From Trametopsis cervina (Eukaryota; Basidiomycota; Agaricomycetes; Polyporales; Irpicaceae): a stretch of DNA of 16,435 bases. Position 1 is the stretch's first letter, and each line of letters starts with the position of its first letter. The stretch covers positions 543,670 through 560,104 of the forward strand of contig MU278359.1 of the NCBI GenBank assembly GCA_022385755.1. Direction: 5' to 3'. The translations under genes were made by a program, and so were the position numbers. The notes beneath the pieces are model-generated. The model did not search any database. It saw nothing but the letters and a program-made list of their open reading frames with translations, and was not told the DNA's origin. Positions 15,399 to 16,435 of this stretch are shown here, piece after piece.

Positions 15399-16435
15399 TC
15401 ACTGCAAGCCCATGAGCTTGCGCAGATGTTCCACCTTCACACCAGCAACAGCCTTGGTGAGCAAGTCAGCAGGCATATCTGCTGTGGGGCAGTAAACTGG
15501 TCGAATCTGCCCACTCTCCACAGTTTCCTTCAGCCAATACAGCTTCAGGTCCATGTGCTTCACACGAGAGAACTTCTCTGGATTCTTGGCAACAGAGATC
15601 GCAGAGTTGTTGTCCATGTAAAGGGTAGACGCATCAGAACCAAGTTTGTAGCCAAACTCGGTCAACAGATTGCGCATCCACATCATCTCCTTGCCAGCAT
15701 CCACAGCAGCAATGTACTCAGCCTCTGTAGTAGACTGAGCAACTACTGACTGAAGTTTGCTGCTCCAATCAACCGCTCCAGTCCCAATGCACACCACATA
15801 GGCTCCAGTCGAATGACGAGTGTCTGGATCCATCCCATAGTCTGCATCTGAGAAAGTCAAAAAGAGCTCTGAAGTCGACTGGACTGGACCATATGTCAAC
15901 TTCAAATCCATGGTGCCCTTCAGGTATCTGAACAGATGTTTCACAGCGGCCCAATGAGGGAGACCAGCGTTGGAGTTGAAGCGAGCAAGTTTAGAGACAG
16001 TGTAGGCAATGTCAGGACGAGTGGAGGTGGCCAAGTACATGAGAGAACCAACAGCATTGATGTAGGGGATGTCAGACATGGCAGCATGCGCCTCAGGAGT
16101 GGTAGGGCTGTCCTTGGTAGTCAGATGCGTGTTTGGGAGCATGGGAGTGTGCACAGATGAACAGTCAGAGAAACCAGGTCTCAAGCATGTCCACAATGTA
16201 CTGGCGTTGGGAAAGCGAAATGGAGCGATTAGGACGGTCTCTGATGATCTCTATACCCAGTAGCCATGAAGTGGGGCCTAGATCTCGCAACTTGAAGTGC
16301 TGGGAGAGCTCCTGGACAATGCAGTCGGATTCTGAAGGAGAAGTGGAGGCAATGGTGATATCATCGGTGTAGACAGGCATGATGATGCGCACAGTGTCCC
16401 TGGAGAGGATGAAGAGGGATGCATCTGACTTGATG
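15399..16435 (-). pseudogene. pol: Ty1/copia reverse transcriptase C-terminus and RNase H, one frameshift, runs off the window
   Basis: This is the C-terminal part of a copia Pol polyprotein, which copies element RNA into DNA in virus-like particles. From the window edge the minus frame gives the end of the RT palm with a YTDD catalytic box (16360-16371; copia elements usually have YVDD), then LGIEII and LSQRQYIVDMLE. At about 16165-16190 the frame shifts by one (a net two-base loss or one-base gain) and continues as GFSDCSSVHTPMLPNT to the stop at 15399. The RNase H domain keeps its acidic residues (FSDADYG, STTEAEYIA, MDNNSAI, MPADLLTK) and the TRHSTGAYV motif. Its LTR follows 58 bases later. 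The rest lies beyond 16435. Preservation is better than in the other two elements, so it is probably the youngest. The frameshift could also be a sequencing error. Confidence 0.93.

Overview
This window looks like a transposon graveyard from a fungal genome, most likely an agaricomycete basidiomycete. That placement is an inference from the style of the Ty3/gypsy Gag and the two Ty1/copia proteins. I see no host gene, no rRNA and no bacterial-style operon. Coding-like sequence sits at the two ends and is all retrotransposon-derived. The middle is AT-rich and built from repeats.

Left part (1-5640): a decayed Ty3/gypsy gag on the minus strand (2729 to 435, two in-frame stops) lies head-to-head with a Ty1/copia gag-protease-integrase N-terminus on the plus strand (3349 to 5640, one in-frame stop). 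Their 5' control regions share about 620 bases. These hold a copia TATA box and primer-binding site, and a short minisatellite insertion bounded by 9-bp direct repeats. The copia ORF is cut off at 5627-5640 by a foldback element, and the rest of its pol is not in the window.

Middle part (5627-11170): a mosaic of non-autonomous repeats. There are three copies of a unit I call U (two direct, one inverted), two copies of a ~236-bp segment S, and two eroded tRNA-like sequences on the minus strand. Three arrays of a ~21-bp minisatellite rich in GTAAGT are each followed by a conserved segment carrying one or two copies of a ~120-bp module M (seven M copies overall). The order S, tRNA-like, minisatellite, M occurs twice, so a composite element has probably been duplicated. 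Unit U carries traces of an old protein-coding frame that I cannot identify.

Right part (11171-16435): a solo-like copia LTR (11465-11812, plus orientation), then about 3.1 kb with nothing recognisable. Next comes the 3' LTR (14948-15341), polypurine tract and RT/RNase H C-terminus of a second, much better preserved copia element on the minus strand that leaves the window at 16435. The two LTRs are the same family in opposite orientation.

The sequence does not show a host system. The most interesting material is the composite minisatellite/tRNA-like repeat and the unidentified coding remnant in unit U.
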